In this document: in pieces, positions 25,244 through 33,627 of the stretch
Layout: each line of letters starts with the position of its first letter
Position numbering within the stretch: position 1 is the first letter of the stretch
Source: Enterococcus malodoratus ATCC 43197
GTDB lineage: Bacteria; Bacillota; Bacilli; Lactobacillales; Enterococcaceae
Assembly (NCBI RefSeq): GCF_000407185.1
Contig: NZ_KE136481.1
Coordinates: forward strand, 1,836,136-1,900,135
Length of the DNA: 64,000 bases
Direction: 5' to 3'
Made by a program: the position numbers and the translations under genes
Notes under the pieces: model-generated
Database searches by the model: none
Told to the model about the DNA's origin: nothing
The model's input: the letters and a program-made list of their open reading frames with translations, nothing else

Positions 25244-26323
25244 TTACTTTTTCTTCCTTTTCCGCGAGGCGCGTTTGCCTTCTGGGGTCTTTTTAAACAG
25301 TTCAGCTTGGGATTCTACCTGCTTTTGCTTCTTACTTTTCGGTTTTTTATAATCTACATAGGGGCTTTTCTCTGTTGCGGAAAGTGCCATCGGTTTCTGT
25401 GCAGCGGTTTTCTTGGCTTCGGCTTTTGGCGGTTCTTTGAGAGCGGATGCGGTTGAACCAATGATTGGTTCAGCTTTTTGAGCTGTAGCAGCGATCGACT
25501 TTTCTGGTGAATTAATGTCCGAATCATTTACCGAGTCTTCTTTTTTGAGTTCTTCCATGCGGGTATCAGTCAGAACAATGCCCTCAGGCAGAAGTAATTT
25601 TACTATTTCCAGCTTTTCTTCCTCCGTTAAATCATCCAAATCAACTTCTGGGGACACGCCCATTTCTGGTTGAAGTTCCTCAATTGGATTCGTGTCCTCC
25701 ACAATTTTTCCTTTTCTGATCTTGATATCGCGGGTACAGTTGTCGATTTCGGAGTTTTCCAATTTAACAAAACGTCGAACGTCATCCTTTTCGAAAATAG
25801 TCAAAGTGGACATCAATTCTAGTACGGAATCAATTTTGGTTGCTGAAGAATTCGGATCGGCATCGCGCAAACTCCACGTGTGCACCTTGCCCATTGCATC
25901 TTCAAAGGTCGAAAGAATTTTATATTGTTGACCTTCTAATGCTTCGATAGGTGTCGTTTTTTCAAGCAAATATCTTTTGCTGTCGCCTAAACGGTTATTG
26001 TACCGGTGGATTTGTTTTGAATTTTTGTAGAAACGTTTGAGGACTTTGTTCCATTCCTTTTCGTTTTCAAAAGCATCGCGAAATAGCGGACAAAATTTGC
26101 GCAACATCTCTGTTGGCTCCGCAAATAGAAATATCTCTCTGATTAAATCGTTGCAGATCCCTGCAAAGTCACTTACGCACAAACATTGACGAATCAGCAC
26201 AGCCACAAGGTATTGAATGGTGGTATCTGCATCCGGCGATTCTGTGTGCGCTTTCAAAATACGTTTCTCAAGATTCGTTTTTCCCATGGTAAAAAGTGTG
26301 ATTTGCGACAATGTTTTTGGCAT
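25244..26323 (-). CDS. Hypothetical protein with lysine-rich disordered C-terminus (359 aa)
   Basis: The N-terminal 230 residues look folded and mostly helical, with several cysteines (LIRQCLCVSDFAGICND, FCPLF). An acidic hinge follows (LDDLTEEEKLEIVKLLLPEG). The last 100 residues are low-complexity Lys/Ala/Glu/Pro and end GKRASRKRKKK, which would suit nucleic-acid or membrane-surface contact. No known domain was recognised. The start has AGAAGGAGAGC. Its isolation between a two-component system and a MATE pump, together with AT-rich flanks, hints at acquisition; this is an inference. Confidence 0.6.
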   Translation of the reverse strand: MPKTLSQITLFTMGKTNLEKRILKAHTESPDADTTIQYLVAVLIRQCLCVSDFAGICNDLIREIFLFAEPTEMLRKFCPLFRDAFENEKEWNKVLKRFYKNSKQIHRYNNRLGDSKRYLLEKTTPIEALEGQQYKILSTFEDAMGKVHTWSLRDADPNSSATKIDSVLELMSTLTIFEKDDVRRFVKLENSEIDNCTRDIKIRKGKIVEDTNPIEELQPEMGVSPEVDLDDLTEEEKLEIVKLLLPEGIVLTDTRMEELKKEDSVNDSDINSPEKSIAATAQKAEPIIGSTASALKEPPKAEAKKTAAQKPMALSATEKSPYVDYKKPKSKKQKQVESQAELFKKTPEGKRASRKRKKK

Positions 26324-26496
26324 AAGAGTGCTCTCCTTCTATTTTAAAGTTATTATTTTATTTTTTGATCTCTGTTTTTAAATCCACTTTTATGATACAT
26401 CAGAATAAACTAAAAATAGCCTTAGAAATACTCTATCTTTTAATCATAATGAATAAATCTGAGTATATACCGTCTTATCCACCCCTTTGAGTCTAT

Positions 26497-26527
26497 AAAA
26501 AAACAACCTCAAAAATTTGAGGTCGTT
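26497..26527 (-). terminator. Terminator of the MATE gene
   Basis: Minus-strand AACGACCTCAA / TTGAGGTTGTT stem followed by TTTTTTT. Confidence 0.88.
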
Positions 26528-26552
26528 CTCAGCAGCAACTAAATCAACATTT

Positions 26553-27929
26553 TTATTGTTCTTGCATCGCTGGCAATTCGTTCTTATTCAATTTATTCAA
26601 GTACGGAACCATCATAATTGCGCCAGCCGCAAATGCGATTCCTTCTGTAATCGTCATGGACCAGATCAAGCCATTCAGGCCATAGAAATGGTGCAATAAC
26701 AGCACGACTGGAATAAAGAATGTCCCTTGAATCGTTGACATAACGCCGGTTTGAGCACCGAAACCAGAGGCCTGGAAGATTCCGGTGAAGAGTCCAGAAA
26801 ATCCGTTAAAGACTGAAGATACTAATTGTGCAGCCAGAATCGTCAATCCCACTTGTATCACGCGCGGATCGCTCGTAAACAGACCCAATACAGGTACGCG
26901 GAATAGATAAACAGCGAGTGCAAAGAGAATGGAGATACCGCCGATCCATAAAGAGACTTCTTTCAACGCTTCTTTTAGGCGTTTCGTGTTATGGGCAGAA
27001 AAGCTGTAAGCGAATAACGGCATTGCCCCTAAAAACAGCCCCATCGTCAAAAATTCTGGCAATTGTGTGATCCGAACCGCGATCCCAAAGCTGGCAACGA
27101 CATTGTCGCCGTATTGAACAGAAAAGTTATTCAATAATAACGTTGTCACGATCATAAAGGCTGATTTAAACAATTCAGAAACACCAATTTTGTAGACTTC
27201 TAATTGATCTTTGATGGAAAGTTTGAAGTGTTTTAAAAAGCCTTTTAACGATTCGCTTTTATTTTCTAAAAACCAAACATAGTACGCGGTTGCGGCCAAG
27301 TTCGCTACTACCGTCGAAATACCGGCACCGATCACATGCATGTTGAAAACTAAGATCAATAGCGCATCCAGCGCGATACTAACCGCAACACTGATAAACA
27401 TCCCGTGCATCGATTCCTTTGAGGCACCTTCTGAACGAACCAGTTGTTCTAACGCAAAGTTCAAGACAAAGGCGAAGCCGCCGGCAAACAAAATCGTCGA
27501 ATATTGTTTCGTGTAAAGCAGTGTCTGACCATCCGCACCAAGTAAATGTACAAATGGATTCATGAAGATGATCGCTGCGATTCCGATAATCACACCAAGA
27601 ATAATGCTCGTATAAAAGGAATAACCAGCGACCTGCTTGCCTTTTTTCGTGTCCCCGCTGCCTAACAGACGGGTAATAAATGTTCCGCCGCCGACACCAA
27701 ACATATTTCCAACCGCCATTAAAATGATCGTGATCGGCATCGCCAAAGTAATAGCGGACATCATATTCGTATCATGAATCAAGCCGATAAAATAGGCGTT
27801 GATTAAATTGTAGATCGTCGTAGCTGAAATCCCAACCATCATAGGAATCGATAGATGGGCAATCGCTTTGCGGATCGGGCTTTCTTTTAAGTAGTAAATA
27901 TTTGATTCATTGACTTCAAGTTCTTCCAT
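26553..27929 (-). CDS. MATE family multidrug/cation efflux transporter
   Basis: A 458-residue transporter with about twelve transmembrane helices, using an ion gradient to export drugs or cationic compounds. The two-fold MATE repeat is visible: MVGISATTIYNLINAYFIGL in the N-half and FGIAVRITQLPEFLTMGLFLG in the C-half. The pattern is closest to MepA-like proteins. It follows a MarR regulator, and its own promoter region contains a perfect palindrome matching the regulator's sites. MarR-controlled induction by a substrate is therefore likely. Confidence 0.92.
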   Translation of the reverse strand: MEELEVNESNIYYLKESPIRKAIAHLSIPMMVGISATTIYNLINAYFIGLIHDTNMMSAITLAMPITIILMAVGNMFGVGGGTFITRLLGSGDTKKGKQVAGYSFYTSIILGVIIGIAAIIFMNPFVHLLGADGQTLLYTKQYSTILFAGGFAFVLNFALEQLVRSEGASKESMHGMFISVAVSIALDALLILVFNMHVIGAGISTVVANLAATAYYVWFLENKSESLKGFLKHFKLSIKDQLEVYKIGVSELFKSAFMIVTTLLLNNFSVQYGDNVVASFGIAVRITQLPEFLTMGLFLGAMPLFAYSFSAHNTKRLKEALKEVSLWIGGISILFALAVYLFRVPVLGLFTSDPRVIQVGLTILAAQLVSSVFNGFSGLFTGIFQASGFGAQTGVMSTIQGTFFIPVVLLLHHFYGLNGLIWSMTITEGIAFAAGAIMMVPYLNKLNKNELPAMQEQ

Positions 27930-27960
27930 GATAATTCCTTCTTCTATTAGATTTATAAAT

Positions 27961-27979
27961 GTTAGAATTCTAACTATTC
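27961..27979 (-). promoter_or_regulatory. MarR operator in front of the MATE gene
   Basis: GTTAGAATTCTAAC (27961-27974) is a perfect 14-bp palindrome continuing into TATTC. It matches the sites at 28454 and 28531. In minus-strand terms it sits between a possible -35 (TTGCAG) and -10 (TAACAT) spaced 17 bp, about 30-50 bases from the MATE start codon. Confidence 0.8.
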
Positions 27980-28010
27980 AGCTGCAAGCAGGCAATCGCT
28001 GCTTGTCATT

Positions 28011-28430
28011 TTAGAGGCTGTGATCAATTTTTCTGAGCAGCTCTGTCAATTGTTGGACTTCCTCTTCGCTCAAGGCGTGGACCAATTCCTTCTCCGCCGC
28101 ATAAAAGGCTTCGTTGGTCTCAGCAACCAAGGCCTTCCCTTTGGGTAATGCGTAGATATTCTTTTGCCGCTCATTGTTCTCTGGGATTCGCCGTTCGATA
28201 TAGCCTTTTTTCTCTAAGCCTTGTAGCATACTTGTGATGCTGGCTCCGCGGCGTTGAAACACTTCCGCCAGATCTTTTTGGATCAAACCTTTGTCTTCGT
28301 TTTGCGCGATATATGAGATCATCCGTCCTTGCTGCGGGCTGACATCCATATCCTTAACACGCTGCTCCATCGATTCACGAGACTTATTCATGATCGAACG
28401 CAATAAATTTGAAACGACCATTCTATCCAA
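28011..28430 (-). CDS. MarR family transcriptional regulator
   Basis: A 139-residue winged-helix regulator. The recognition region is LIQKDLAEVFQRRGASITSMLQGLEKKGYIERR and the wing NNERQKNIYALPKGKALV. The C-terminal helix supports dimerisation. The start is TTG at 28430 with GGAGGG 8 bases upstream; the next ATG (28421) would be 17 bases from that site. It probably represses itself and the downstream MATE pump through the operators at 28454, 28531 and 27961. Confidence 0.92.
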   Translation of the reverse strand: MDRMVVSNLLRSIMNKSRESMEQRVKDMDVSPQQGRMISYIAQNEDKGLIQKDLAEVFQRRGASITSMLQGLEKKGYIERRIPENNERQKNIYALPKGKALVAETNEAFYAAEKELVHALSEEEVQQLTELLRKIDHSL

Positions 28431-28453
28431 AAGAATTCCCTCCTCGCTAATAA

Positions 28454-28548
28454 TTAGATATCTAACTGTTCGAAAAGAATATACACGTCGCGAAAAAGAA
28501 TGTCAATCAAAAACATTCGCTACCTAACAATTAGTCATCTAACAGTTT
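28454..28548 (-). promoter_or_regulatory. marR promoter with two flanking operators
   Basis: Minus-strand -35 TTGACA (28506-28501), a 17-bp spacer and -10 TATATT (28483-28478) form a near-consensus promoter. One operator, TTAGATATCTAACTGTTC (28454-28471, with a perfect 12-bp palindrome), lies just downstream of the -10. A second, TTAGTCATCTAACAGTTT (28531-28548), lies upstream of the -35. Both are preceded by CTAAYAA on the plus strand. Confidence 0.85.
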
Positions 28549-28782
28549 GAGTTTTGAAAAAAATGGCCTACATGAATACGAATTAGACGGTTTTGCGGAT
28601 GGAACAACCACATCAGTCCCCAGAATTTATTTTCAAATTGGCTTCTTGTAGCTATAAATGTTTAGTAAAGTTACTTTCTTTGTTTATAATCACTTTTTTT
28701 CGCAAAATATAGTATTATTTAAGTACACACATATTCTTTAATAATTATTTTTCTATAATGGATTGAAAGAAGGAGAGTAAAA

Positions 28783-29784
28783 ATGAAAAGGAAGCTTGGG
28801 GTTCAGCTTGGGGTCACGTTCGCGGTATTGGTCAGTTTCTTATTCGCTGCACCGACGCAAAGTTATCAAGTCGAAGCCGCAAAGACGAAAACGGAGAAGA
28901 AAGCTACCATCAAACGAACGGCCAACAAAAAAATCACTGTTAAAGTGAAAAAGTATATTGATGGGGATACGACGCGCTTCAAATTGAAAAACGGCAAGAA
29001 CGTTACTGCACAGTATTTATTGATCGAAACGCCTGAAATCAAAAAGGATTATCCTTACGCACAAGAGGCTAAGGATCGTTCGAGAGAACTGCTTAAAAAT
29101 GCGAAAAAAATCCAGATCGAGTACGACAAAGGAAGCAAACGCGACAAGCAAAAAAGAGAGCTGGTTTATGTTTGGGCCGATGGCAAGCTGGTTCAAGAAA
29201 CACTCGCTAATGAAGGGCTGGCAGTAGCCCGAGACACGAAGGGGAAAAATAAAAAGTACCTTGATCAAATTCAAACTGCGGAGAAAAAAGCCAAAGAACA
29301 AAAGCAAAATATTTGGAGTATCAAGAATTACGCGCAGGCTGGTAAAGGCTACAGTCAAGCCGCCGTTGATGCTCATAAAAAAGCACTCAAAGAAGCAGAG
29401 GCCGCTAAAAAAGCGGAAGCAGAGCGGCTGAAAAAAGAACAAGAAGCCAAAGCTGCAGAAGAAAAACGCGCTGCGGAACAGGCCGAGGCTGACAGAAAAG
29501 CCGAAGAAAAGCGGGCCGCGGAACAAGCAGAAGCGGCTAGAAAGGCCGAAGAAGCTCGAGTCGCCCAAGAAGCTGCCGTTCAGCAAGCAGCGGCAGCACA
29601 GGCACAAGCTGAGGCCGAAGCACAGCAGCAAGCAGCCGCCGAGCCTGCTCAAGGGCAGACGGTTTATGTCACACCCACTGGCAGCAAGTACCATACCCAC
29701 AAATGCGGGAACGGTACGTACACACCAGCTACACTAGAAGAAGCACAAGGGCGCGGATTAGAGCCGTGTTCGAAATGTTTTTAA
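28783..29784 (+). CDS. Secreted thermonuclease-like protein with coiled-coil and Cys-His tail
   Basis: A 333-residue exported protein. The signal peptide spans residues 1-34. A staphylococcal-nuclease-type domain spans about 48-190, with the calcium/active-site segments YIDGDTTRFKL, LIETPEIKKDYPYAQEAK and RELVYVWADGKLVQE. An Ala/Glu/Lys-rich coiled coil covers about 195-285. A short terminal module has H-x-H-x-C and C-x2-C (KYHTHKCGNG ... EPCSKCF), resembling a small zinc-binding domain. It should degrade extracellular DNA or RNA. The tail module may tether it to the cell surface (inferred). Ribosome binding site AAGGAG, own terminator. Confidence 0.88.
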   Translation: MKRKLGVQLGVTFAVLVSFLFAAPTQSYQVEAAKTKTEKKATIKRTANKKITVKVKKYIDGDTTRFKLKNGKNVTAQYLLIETPEIKKDYPYAQEAKDRSRELLKNAKKIQIEYDKGSKRDKQKRELVYVWADGKLVQETLANEGLAVARDTKGKNKKYLDQIQTAEKKAKEQKQNIWSIKNYAQAGKGYSQAAVDAHKKALKEAEAAKKAEAERLKKEQEAKAAEEKRAAEQAEADRKAEEKRAAEQAEAARKAEEARVAQEAAVQQAAAAQAQAEAEAQQQAAAEPAQGQTVYVTPTGSKYHTHKCGNGTYTPATLEEAQGRGLEPCSKCF

Positions 29785-29787
29785 TTT

Positions 29788-29825
29788 AAAAGAGGAATGC
29801 CAAAATTGGCATTCCTCTCTTTTTA
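29788..29825. terminator. Bidirectional terminator
   Basis: AGAGGAATGCC / GGCATTCCTCT stem with a 6-base loop and T-rich flanks between convergent genes. Confidence 0.92.
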
Positions 29826-31358
29826 TTCTTTAACCGGCTCAAAATTCTCGGCTCCGCCAAGATTATCGATCTGGAATTTATCCTCGTCTTCGTTGTAGCG
29901 CAGCGTGGCTTTCTTGTAACGAAAGACTTCATTCACACCGTCCGTGTCATCCGAATAGGCCGTGTTGTAATTAATCAAGTATTGAACGGTATAAACATCC
30001 TTGCCCGTCATGGTCACTGATTCCACTTCGGCTTTAGCATCAACCCCTGATCTTTTATCACTTGTTCGAAGTTCATTGATAAATTTCTCGAAGTCTTGCT
30101 CATCCGGATTTTTCAAGCCGTCAACAAAGTACTTCGCCAAATCGTTTCTTCCCCTCGTACCAAAGTCGCTGAATTTACTAGTATAGCTGGATAGGCTTCT
30201 GTACAAACTGTCTAAAAAACTTTGAACATCCGCCTGTGATTGAACATTCATAAAATTCAAATGGATCACTGAATCATAACTATCCGATTCATATTCGTCA
30301 GCCATAAATTGCGTAGCCGCAATTTGATACGTGTCGCTAGTCAACTGATCGGCCGCTGTTTTATAAGTTAGCTGCACCTTCATCCCTTGGTGCCAGATCA
30401 CATCTTTGATCTCTGCTTCCTCATTTTTGATCGTTCCAACTTCCTTGTTATTCAGTAAAACCTTCGCGCCGTCGATATTCGACATGACCTTGAAGGAAAT
30501 CTTATGCAAGTTGATTGTGATATGACTATTGGCCTCAAAGTCAGGATTATGGTAGCGAACCAAGTCTTGTGTAAATGAAGATTCTTCATTGTCTAATTTT
30601 CCCGCGACTTGATAGCTGCCCGGTGTCATTGGTCCCCAAGTCGTTTCGTAATTACTGCCTTTAGAGGTCGCTAGTTTTTTATCATCTAAGGTCAGTTGCA
30701 TGTCTGACTGATCCGTCGTGACCGTTACGTAGACCGGCTGAATCACTAATCGGTAACGTGGGAACAAGCCTAAGTATTTTCCTTTTTCATGAATTGAAAA
30801 GTCGACTAATTGACTCGGGTTGTGCTTTAAATCCCTTAAGAAGTCGGCGTAGTCCTTTTTATGTCCGTCCGCTTGATAATAGCTGATAAATTTTTTCAGA
30901 TTCGCGGCGGACACTTCATAATTAGGATCTTCCGAGATGACAACCTCCGCCATTTTTTCAGGGTCCTGCGTTTTAAACGTCTGTTCCAACCGGCTCAACT
31001 GTTGCGGATAACTATAATAGTAACGGCCAAACAGCAGTCCACCGACTAGTAATACCACGATCGCCAAACCTGCTCCGATGCCAATTTTTTGGTTCTTTGA
31101 TAATGATTTTTTTGTGGGAACTGCCGGTCTCACCGCTGCTTTTAACGGCTGGCCGCAATTAGGACAAAATTCAGCGTCTGCCGGAAGCACTTCGCCGCAA
31201 TGGGGACAGAAATGCTGCTCTTTGGGCTCCTTTTTCTTTTCTTCCTCTGCTAAAATTTCTGGTTCTACAGGAATGTCCACTGCGAATGCCTGACCGCATT
31301 CTTCGCAAAAATGAGCCTCCGCCAAATTTTCATGACCGCAATTAGGGCAATTTTTCAT
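29823..31358 (-). CDS. TcaA-like zinc-ribbon membrane protein
   Basis: A 511-residue protein. Two N-terminal zinc ribbons (CPNCGHENLAEAHFCEECG and CPHCGEVLPADAEFCPNCG) come before a single transmembrane helix at about residues 92-112. The rest is a large extracytoplasmic region with repeated beta-rich domains (YVTVTTDQSDMQLTLDDKKL, FKVMSNIDGAKVLLNNKEVG). This matches the TcaA/YvbJ type linked in staphylococci to glycopeptide sensitivity and wall stress. A role here is by analogy only. The start has GGGAGG. It is a single gene with a terminator before the next unit. Confidence 0.85.
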   Translation of the reverse strand: MKNCPNCGHENLAEAHFCEECGQAFAVDIPVEPEILAEEEKKKEPKEQHFCPHCGEVLPADAEFCPNCGQPLKAAVRPAVPTKKSLSKNQKIGIGAGLAIVVLLVGGLLFGRYYYSYPQQLSRLEQTFKTQDPEKMAEVVISEDPNYEVSAANLKKFISYYQADGHKKDYADFLRDLKHNPSQLVDFSIHEKGKYLGLFPRYRLVIQPVYVTVTTDQSDMQLTLDDKKLATSKGSNYETTWGPMTPGSYQVAGKLDNEESSFTQDLVRYHNPDFEANSHITINLHKISFKVMSNIDGAKVLLNNKEVGTIKNEEAEIKDVIWHQGMKVQLTYKTAADQLTSDTYQIAATQFMADEYESDSYDSVIHLNFMNVQSQADVQSFLDSLYRSLSSYTSKFSDFGTRGRNDLAKYFVDGLKNPDEQDFEKFINELRTSDKRSGVDAKAEVESVTMTGKDVYTVQYLINYNTAYSDDTDGVNEVFRYKKATLRYNEDEDKFQIDNLGGAENFEPVKE

Positions 31359-31442
31359 TGATATCCTCCCGATTCATTCGTTTGATTCTACCTATTGATT
31401 GTAGCAAATATAACAATCAAAGAGGCTATTATTTTTTGCAAA

Positions 31443-31477
31443 TCAAAAAGGCACTCTCTCCTATTGAGAAAGTGCCT
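31443..31477 (-). terminator. Terminator of the SDR gene
   Basis: GGCACTTTCTC / GAGAGAGTGCC stem (one mismatch) on the minus strand followed by TTTTTG. Confidence 0.85.
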
Positions 31478-31489
31478 CTGTATATTTGT

Positions 31490-32257
31490 TTAGACGATCG
31501 ACATTCCGCCATCAACCACGATGAACTGACCATTTGTATAGCTTGAAGCATCGCTTGAGAAGTAAAGAATTGTCCCATTCAATTCCCCATGCTTGCCTGG
31601 ACGGCTCATTGGATTCAGACCTTGATATAGGTTCAAGAAATCATCTGATTTAAACAATGTATCTTCCGTCATCTCAGATTCAAACAGACCTGGTCCGATT
31701 GCATTGGTGGTAATATTGTATTTTCCGTAGCTAGCTGCCATACCTTTAGTTAATCCTAAGACTGCTGCTTTGCTGGCATTGTATGAATGGCGGATAAAGA
31801 CGTCTTCTTTGTCGGCCATGATCGCGTTGATTGATGCCACATTGACGATTCTTCCGTAGTTGTTATCCATCATATGCTTCACAACGTATTTGCTAACTAA
31901 GAAGATCCCCTTCACATTCACATCCATTGATTTATCAAAGTCTTCCACAGTCAACGAATCCACGCCGCCGCGCACCGCAATACCTGCATTGTTCAATAGA
32001 ATATCCAGATGACCAAAATGATCATAAGCTGTTTGGATACCGGCCTTGACGTTTTCTTCATCTGTCACGTCCATTTTGATCGCTAAAACATCACGACCCA
32101 TTTTCTTGATCTCTTCTGCGACTTCTTCTAAACGTTCCAAACGTCTAGCCAACAAGACCACATCTGCTCCGGCTTCCGCATATGCAATCGCCGCATCTCG
32201 GCCTAAACCGCTGCTCGCACCTGTTACCACTGCTACTTTTCCATTTAAATCAAACAT
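31490..32257 (-). CDS. Short-chain dehydrogenase/reductase
   Basis: A 255-residue NAD(P)-dependent SDR. The cofactor motif is TGASSGLGRDAA, followed by the structural NNAG (LLNNAGIAVRG) and the catalytic Ser region (VNVASINAI). The catalytic pair is YNASK, and the C-terminus is FIVVDGGMSIV. It belongs to the broad FabG/gluconate-5-dehydrogenase-like group; the substrate is unknown. The ATG at 32257 is used because AAAGGAGGAG lies just upstream, rather than the longer in-frame reading. It follows the CMD-family gene by 112 bp and may have its own TTGACA promoter there. Both lie next to a divergent MerR regulator. Confidence 0.9.
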   Translation of the reverse strand: MFDLNGKVAVVTGASSGLGRDAAIAYAEAGADVVLLARRLERLEEVAEEIKKMGRDVLAIKMDVTDEENVKAGIQTAYDHFGHLDILLNNAGIAVRGGVDSLTVEDFDKSMDVNVKGIFLVSKYVVKHMMDNNYGRIVNVASINAIMADKEDVFIRHSYNASKAAVLGLTKGMAASYGKYNITTNAIGPGLFESEMTEDTLFKSDDFLNLYQGLNPMSRPGKHGELNGTILYFSSDASSYTNGQFIVVDGGMSIV

Positions 32258-32369
32258 AGAATCCAACTCCTCCTTTATTGTTAGCGCATTCACTCCTACA
32301 CTATTAACGGTACCTAAGATGGTAGGGGAATGTCAATAGCTTGTGAAAAAAAGAGTTGCCCTCAGTCGT

Positions 32370-32750
32370 TTAAGCCTGATTTCTCGTCTCAAAAACCTCT
32401 TTAGCGATTGTGATCGCATTTAAGACTTTGGGAAAACCCACATATGGGATACAGTGGGTAAACACTTCAATGATCTCCCTTTCCGTGAGCCCGACATTTA
32501 ATGACCCGTTGATATGAACAATTAATTGGCTCTTAGTATCGCCCTGCGTCAGTAAGCTGGTGATCGTGACGATTTCCCGCTCCCTAAAGGACAAAACATC
32601 ATTCTCATAAATATCCCCAAAGGCGAATTCCAAAATATAACGCCCGACATCAGGAGCAATGTCTTGCAGTGCTTGGATCACCCGTTCACCGGCCTCCCCA
32701 TCAATCATTTGTAAATTTTTACTTCCCTGTTCAAATCTTTTTTTACTCAT
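32370..32750 (-). CDS. Carboxymuconolactone decarboxylase family protein
   Basis: A 126-residue all-helical AhpD/CMD-type protein. The core FREREIVTITSLLTQGDTKSQLIVHINGSLNVGLTE matches the gamma-carboxymuconolactone decarboxylase family, and EVFTHCIPYVGFPKVLNA is its usual C-terminal block. The CxxC redox pair of AhpD is absent. Such proteins often accompany MerR-controlled aldehyde or quinone stress genes. AAAGGAGG lies 11 bases before the ATG. Expression is probably from the MerR-type promoter immediately upstream. Confidence 0.85.
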   Translation of the reverse strand: MSKKRFEQGSKNLQMIDGEAGERVIQALQDIAPDVGRYILEFAFGDIYENDVLSFREREIVTITSLLTQGDTKSQLIVHINGSLNVGLTEREIIEVFTHCIPYVGFPKVLNAITIAKEVFETRNQA

Positions 32751-32779
32751 AGCAGTTCCTGCCTCCTTTATGGTACAGT

Positions 32780-32810
32780 ACTATAAACTATCAAGTAGAC
32801 TTTATAGCAA
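32780..32810 (-). promoter_or_regulatory. MerR-type promoter with 19-bp spacer
   Basis: Minus-strand -35 TTGCTA (32810-32805) and -10 TATAGT (32785-32780) are separated by exactly 19 bp, the over-long spacer characteristic of MerR-activated promoters. An inverted repeat, CTATAAA / TTTATAG (32781-32787 and 32801-32807), is centred in the spacer. It drives the CMD-family gene and faces the divergent merR gene. Confidence 0.82.
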
Positions 32811-32876
32811 GGCAGAAATTTTTAGTGTCTGATATTCATAAACCAATTGAAATATATTTTGATAAGGAGAAATGGG

Positions 32877-33242
32877 ATGTATAAAATCAGTGAAGTTGCC
32901 GATTTGATCGGCTTCAGCGTTCCGACATTGCGGTATTATGAAGAATTAGGAATTATTACTCCTGCGAAAGATAAAAACGGCTATCGCGAATATAACGAAG
33001 CAGATATCGAGTGGCTGCGTTTCATCCATCGCTTAAAGCAAACGGATATGGACCTAAAGACAATCCAAAAGTATTCCCAGCTGAGAAGCCAAGGTGATCA
33101 AACAATCGAAAAACGAATGAAGCTATTGGCTACACAAAGAAATCGTTTGTTAGCGGAAAAAAGAAAAATTGACGATCATTTAGCCTTTCTGGAAAGTAAA
33201 CAGGCGACCTATAAAAAACTGCTCGCCGACAGAGACCGCTGA
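32877..33242 (+). CDS. MerR family transcriptional regulator
   Basis: A 121-residue activator. The N-terminal winged helix is MYKISEVADLIGFSVPTLRYYEELGII, followed by a second recognition helix (YREYNEADIEWLRFIHRLKQTDMDL). The long dimerisation coiled coil ends near residue 120. There are no metal-binding cysteines, so it is likely of the AdhR-like, aldehyde-sensing type (inferred). The ATG at 32877 follows AAGGAGAAATGGG. It is divergent from the CMD/SDR genes and probably activates the 19-bp-spacer promoter between them. Confidence 0.9.
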   Translation: MYKISEVADLIGFSVPTLRYYEELGIITPAKDKNGYREYNEADIEWLRFIHRLKQTDMDLKTIQKYSQLRSQGDQTIEKRMKLLATQRNRLLAEKRKIDDHLAFLESKQATYKKLLADRDR

Positions 33243-33381
33243 TTCTTCAGAAACTATAGTTTCCAATCCATCAAAAAAATCGAGTAATCTCTGTGCTCGC
33301 CGCGATTTGCGAAACAATCATTTCAGTTTGCTCCTTCTCCTGCTGGAACAGCTTATAATCATAGAAAAGGAGGAGTTAATA

Positions 33382-33582
33382 ATGTGGGTTTACAATAGCG
33401 AGGTTTTAGAGACATCCGTGAAATGGTTTAAGGATAGCGCCAGTGTGGAGGATTTGGAGCGGTTAGATGACTTGATCAACAGTCGTGCGGCTGAGGGTTG
33501 GGAATTTGTGACACATTCCTATATGGCTAATGTCATCGCGACGAGAAGCGCGATTCTAGTCACCTTTAGAAAAGAAAAATAA
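33382..33582 (+). CDS. DUF4177-like small protein
   Basis: A 66-residue protein: MWVYNSEVLETSVKWF at the start, a helix (DLERLDDLINSRAAEGWEF) and a beta C-terminus ending VTFRKEK. This layout, including the EGWEF block, fits the DUF4177 family. Function unknown. The ATG at 33382 has AGGAGGAG upstream and is preferred over a longer reading without a ribosome binding site. It is monocistronic, with a terminator directly after. Confidence 0.75.
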   Translation: MWVYNSEVLETSVKWFKDSASVEDLERLDDLINSRAAEGWEFVTHSYMANVIATRSAILVTFRKEK

Positions 33583-33595
33583 AGCTGTATTCGCT

Positions 33596-33627
33596 AAAGA
33601 CTGGGGAAAAATCCTCAGTCTTTTTTT
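33596..33627 (+). terminator. Terminator of the DUF4177-like gene
   Basis: AAAGACTG-GGA / TCC-CAGTCTTT stem followed by T7. Confidence 0.9.

Noticed and set aside
25130-25456. 108-codon plus-strand frame at 25.1-25.5 kb
   Set aside because: It starts in the intergenic gap but mostly runs antisense to the basic tail of the 359-residue gene, and no ribosome binding site precedes it.
29017-29700. 227-codon minus-strand frame opposite the nuclease gene
   Set aside because: It is the antisense of the Ala/Glu/Lys-rich coiled coil, giving a Leu/Phe/Cys-rich shadow with no ribosome binding site.
32311-32336. Second possible MerR-type promoter before the SDR gene
   Set aside because: A TTGACA and an imperfect TACC/GGTA repeat are present, but no -10 lies at 17 or 19 bp, so it was not listed.
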